Under the pieces are notes generated by a model. The model did not search any database. It saw nothing but the letters and a program-made list of their open reading frames with translations, and was not told the DNA's origin. Positions 6,281 through 7,098 of a stretch of 7,098 nt of DNA are shown piece by piece (positions within the stretch are counted from its first letter, which is position 1; every line of letters starts with the position of its first letter). Both the position numbers and the translations under genes were made by a program. Origin of the DNA: Gp6-AA40 sp050742535 (GTDB lineage: Bacteria > Acidobacteriota > Vicinamibacteria > Vicinamibacterales > UBA2999); contig JBOGIQ010000316.1 of assembly GCA_050742535.1 (NCBI GenBank), positions 1 through 7,098 of the forward strand. Direction: 5' to 3'.

Positions 6281-6934
6281 CTACTTGCCAACCACCAGCA
6301 GGTACTGGAAAGGCAGTGTGACGCGGTCGAGTACGCGCAACCCCGCGGCCCGGACTTCCGCTTCAACCACCGCCCGATCCAGCCTGACCTTCGGTTCGGG
6401 GCCAGGTCCGCCTTCGCCTGGTCTGTAGTTCACGATGCCGATGCGTCCCTGCGGCTTGATGGTATCGGCAAGGTGCCGCAACAGCCGGATGCGGCTGGCC
6501 TCGTCTCCGACGTCCTGGTTGTAGACATCGACAACCAGCACGGCATCGAGGGCGCCCTTCGGAAGGTTGGTGTTCGTGGCAGTGCCGAGCCGCGTCACCA
6601 CGTTGTTCAATCCTTCACGACTGACCCGCCTCTTGATCGACTCCAGCATCGGCGGCTGAATGTCCTCAGCGTAGACGACGCCGTTCGGGCCGACACGTCG
6701 CGCCAGCCGCACCGTGAAGAAGCCCGACCCCGCTCCGACATCAGCGACCGTTGCCCTCTCGGCGATCCGCAGCGCGTCCATGACCAGTTCAGGTTTCTGC
6801 CATGCGGCACGATCGGGTGTTTCCAGCAGGCTGAGATCCGTCGGCGGGAAGAGGCGGGGCGACGTTGTCTGCTGGGCGGACACGCCGACCGAGCACAGCA
6901 GAGCGGCGATGACGGCTATCGTTCTCGCGGTCAT
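6281..6934 (-). CDS. Exported class I SAM-dependent methyltransferase domain protein
   Basis: A 217-residue protein with a Rossmann-type methyltransferase fold behind an apparent Sec signal peptide. Residues 1-20 have a short n-region with one arginine, a hydrophobic core and a VSA|QQ type I cleavage site. C14 is not in a lipobox, since Leu precedes it. The mature part has a D-x-A-x-W-Q-K-P segment (41-48), the SAM-binding VADVGAGSGFFT (63-74), an acidic E90/D91 after the second strand, LDAVLVVDVYN (129-139) at the motif IV position and an LPFQYLLVVGK terminal strand. The substrate is unknown; the acceptor cannot be read from the sequence. SAM is normally cytosolic, so an exported location is unexpected. 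ATG at 6934 overlaps the stop of the upstream aspartase/fumarase-like gene (ATGA), with a weak GAAGGG upstream. The domain call is strong; location and role are inferred. Confidence 0.88.
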   Translation of the reverse strand: MTARTIAVIAALLCSVGVSAQQTTSPRLFPPTDLSLLETPDRAAWQKPELVMDALRIAERATVADVGAGSGFFTVRLARRVGPNGVVYAEDIQPPMLESIKRRVSREGLNNVVTRLGTATNTNLPKGALDAVLVVDVYNQDVGDEASRIRLLRHLADTIKPQGRIGIVNYRPGEGGPGPEPKVRLDRAVVEAEVRAAGLRVLDRVTLPFQYLLVVGK

Positions 6935-7098
6935 GGCTTCGACCCTTCGCCGACGATGCCGGGCTGCGTCATGCCTTCAGCGGACAGCACGCGATCGAGC
7001 TGTCGTGGATCCATCAAGCCTTGTTCAAGCACCAGCTCACGGATCGATCGCCCGGATTGCACCGACGCCTTGGCGAGCTCCGCGGTTTTTGCGTAGCC
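6931..7098 (-). CDS. aspA: C-terminal end of an aspartase/fumarase-superfamily lyase, probably aspartate ammonia-lyase (partial)
   Basis: The minus frame is open from the window edge (7098) to TGA at 6931-6933 and gives 55 residues. It reads GYAKTAELAKASVQSGRSIR, then ELVLEQGLMDPRQLDRVLSA, then EGMTQPGIVGE and a short tail. This matches the small C-terminal domain of class II fumarases and aspartases (GY-x-x-A-x-x-[IL]-A-K, then E-x-G-[LY], then a [DE]-x-[ML] helix end). The closing MTQPGIVG resembles the MTHPGIAG ending I recall for Bacillus aspartase more than the MVGSMKA-like ending of fumarase C, so aspartate ammonia-lyase (aspartate to fumarate plus ammonia) is preferred. The catalytic residues lie outside the window. 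The stop overlaps the methyltransferase start (ATGA), so it is the most upstream visible member of the minus-strand cluster. Confidence 0.8.
   Translation of the reverse strand, partial: GYAKTAELAKASVQSGRSIRELVLEQGLMDPRQLDRVLSAEGMTQPGIVGEGSKP

Noticed and set aside
6473..7096. 207-codon + strand open frame at the right edge
   Set aside because: It is antisense to the methyltransferase and the lyase end, both of which have clear motifs.

Overview
This is a GC-rich bacterial chromosomal segment (roughly 63% G+C in the stretch I counted by eye) packed with housekeeping and cofactor genes. There are no transposases, phage genes, CRISPR repeats, tRNAs or rRNAs. No stretch over about 90 bases lacks a gene. 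The M16 peptidase homologue, the exported methyltransferase, the long runs of overlapping genes and the base composition would fit a Gram-negative soil-type lineage such as Acidobacteriota (class Vicinamibacteria). That assignment is an inference from general resemblance, not from a marker comparison.

Layout. On the + strand, bases 1-1753 hold the 3' part of an M16-family peptidase-like gene and an overlapping HAD phosphatase-like gene. Bases 1754-1842 separate these from a convergent minus-strand cluster. This gap contains a compact, highly palindromic element that can fold as a three-way junction. On the minus strand, from 7098 down to 1843, nine genes run in one direction. In transcription order they are: the 3' end of an aspartase/fumarase-family gene (probably aspA), an exported SAM methyltransferase, bioY (biotin uptake), thiD (HMP-P kinase), moaE and moaD (molybdopterin synthase), prfA (RF1), prmC (RF1/RF2 glutamine methylase) and a HINT-type HIT protein. 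Gaps between them are at most 17 nt and three junctions overlap, so the cluster reads as one operon with no internal room for a classic promoter or riboswitch.

How the genes work together. PrmC methylates the GGQ glutamine of RF1, so enzyme and substrate are encoded side by side. MoaE and MoaD are the two subunits of molybdopterin synthase. BioY and ThiD supply biotin and the thiamine pyrimidine. The cluster therefore joins three vitamin or cofactor supply functions to translation termination. On the + strand, the M16 protein seems to be the non-catalytic, R/Y-bearing half of a two-subunit M16B peptidase, with its zinc-bearing partner expected just upstream of the window.

I found no obviously new defence, mobile or biosynthetic system. 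The items most worth a second look are the three-way-junction element, the exported methyltransferase, the apparently zinc-less M16 protein and the cofactor/termination operon.
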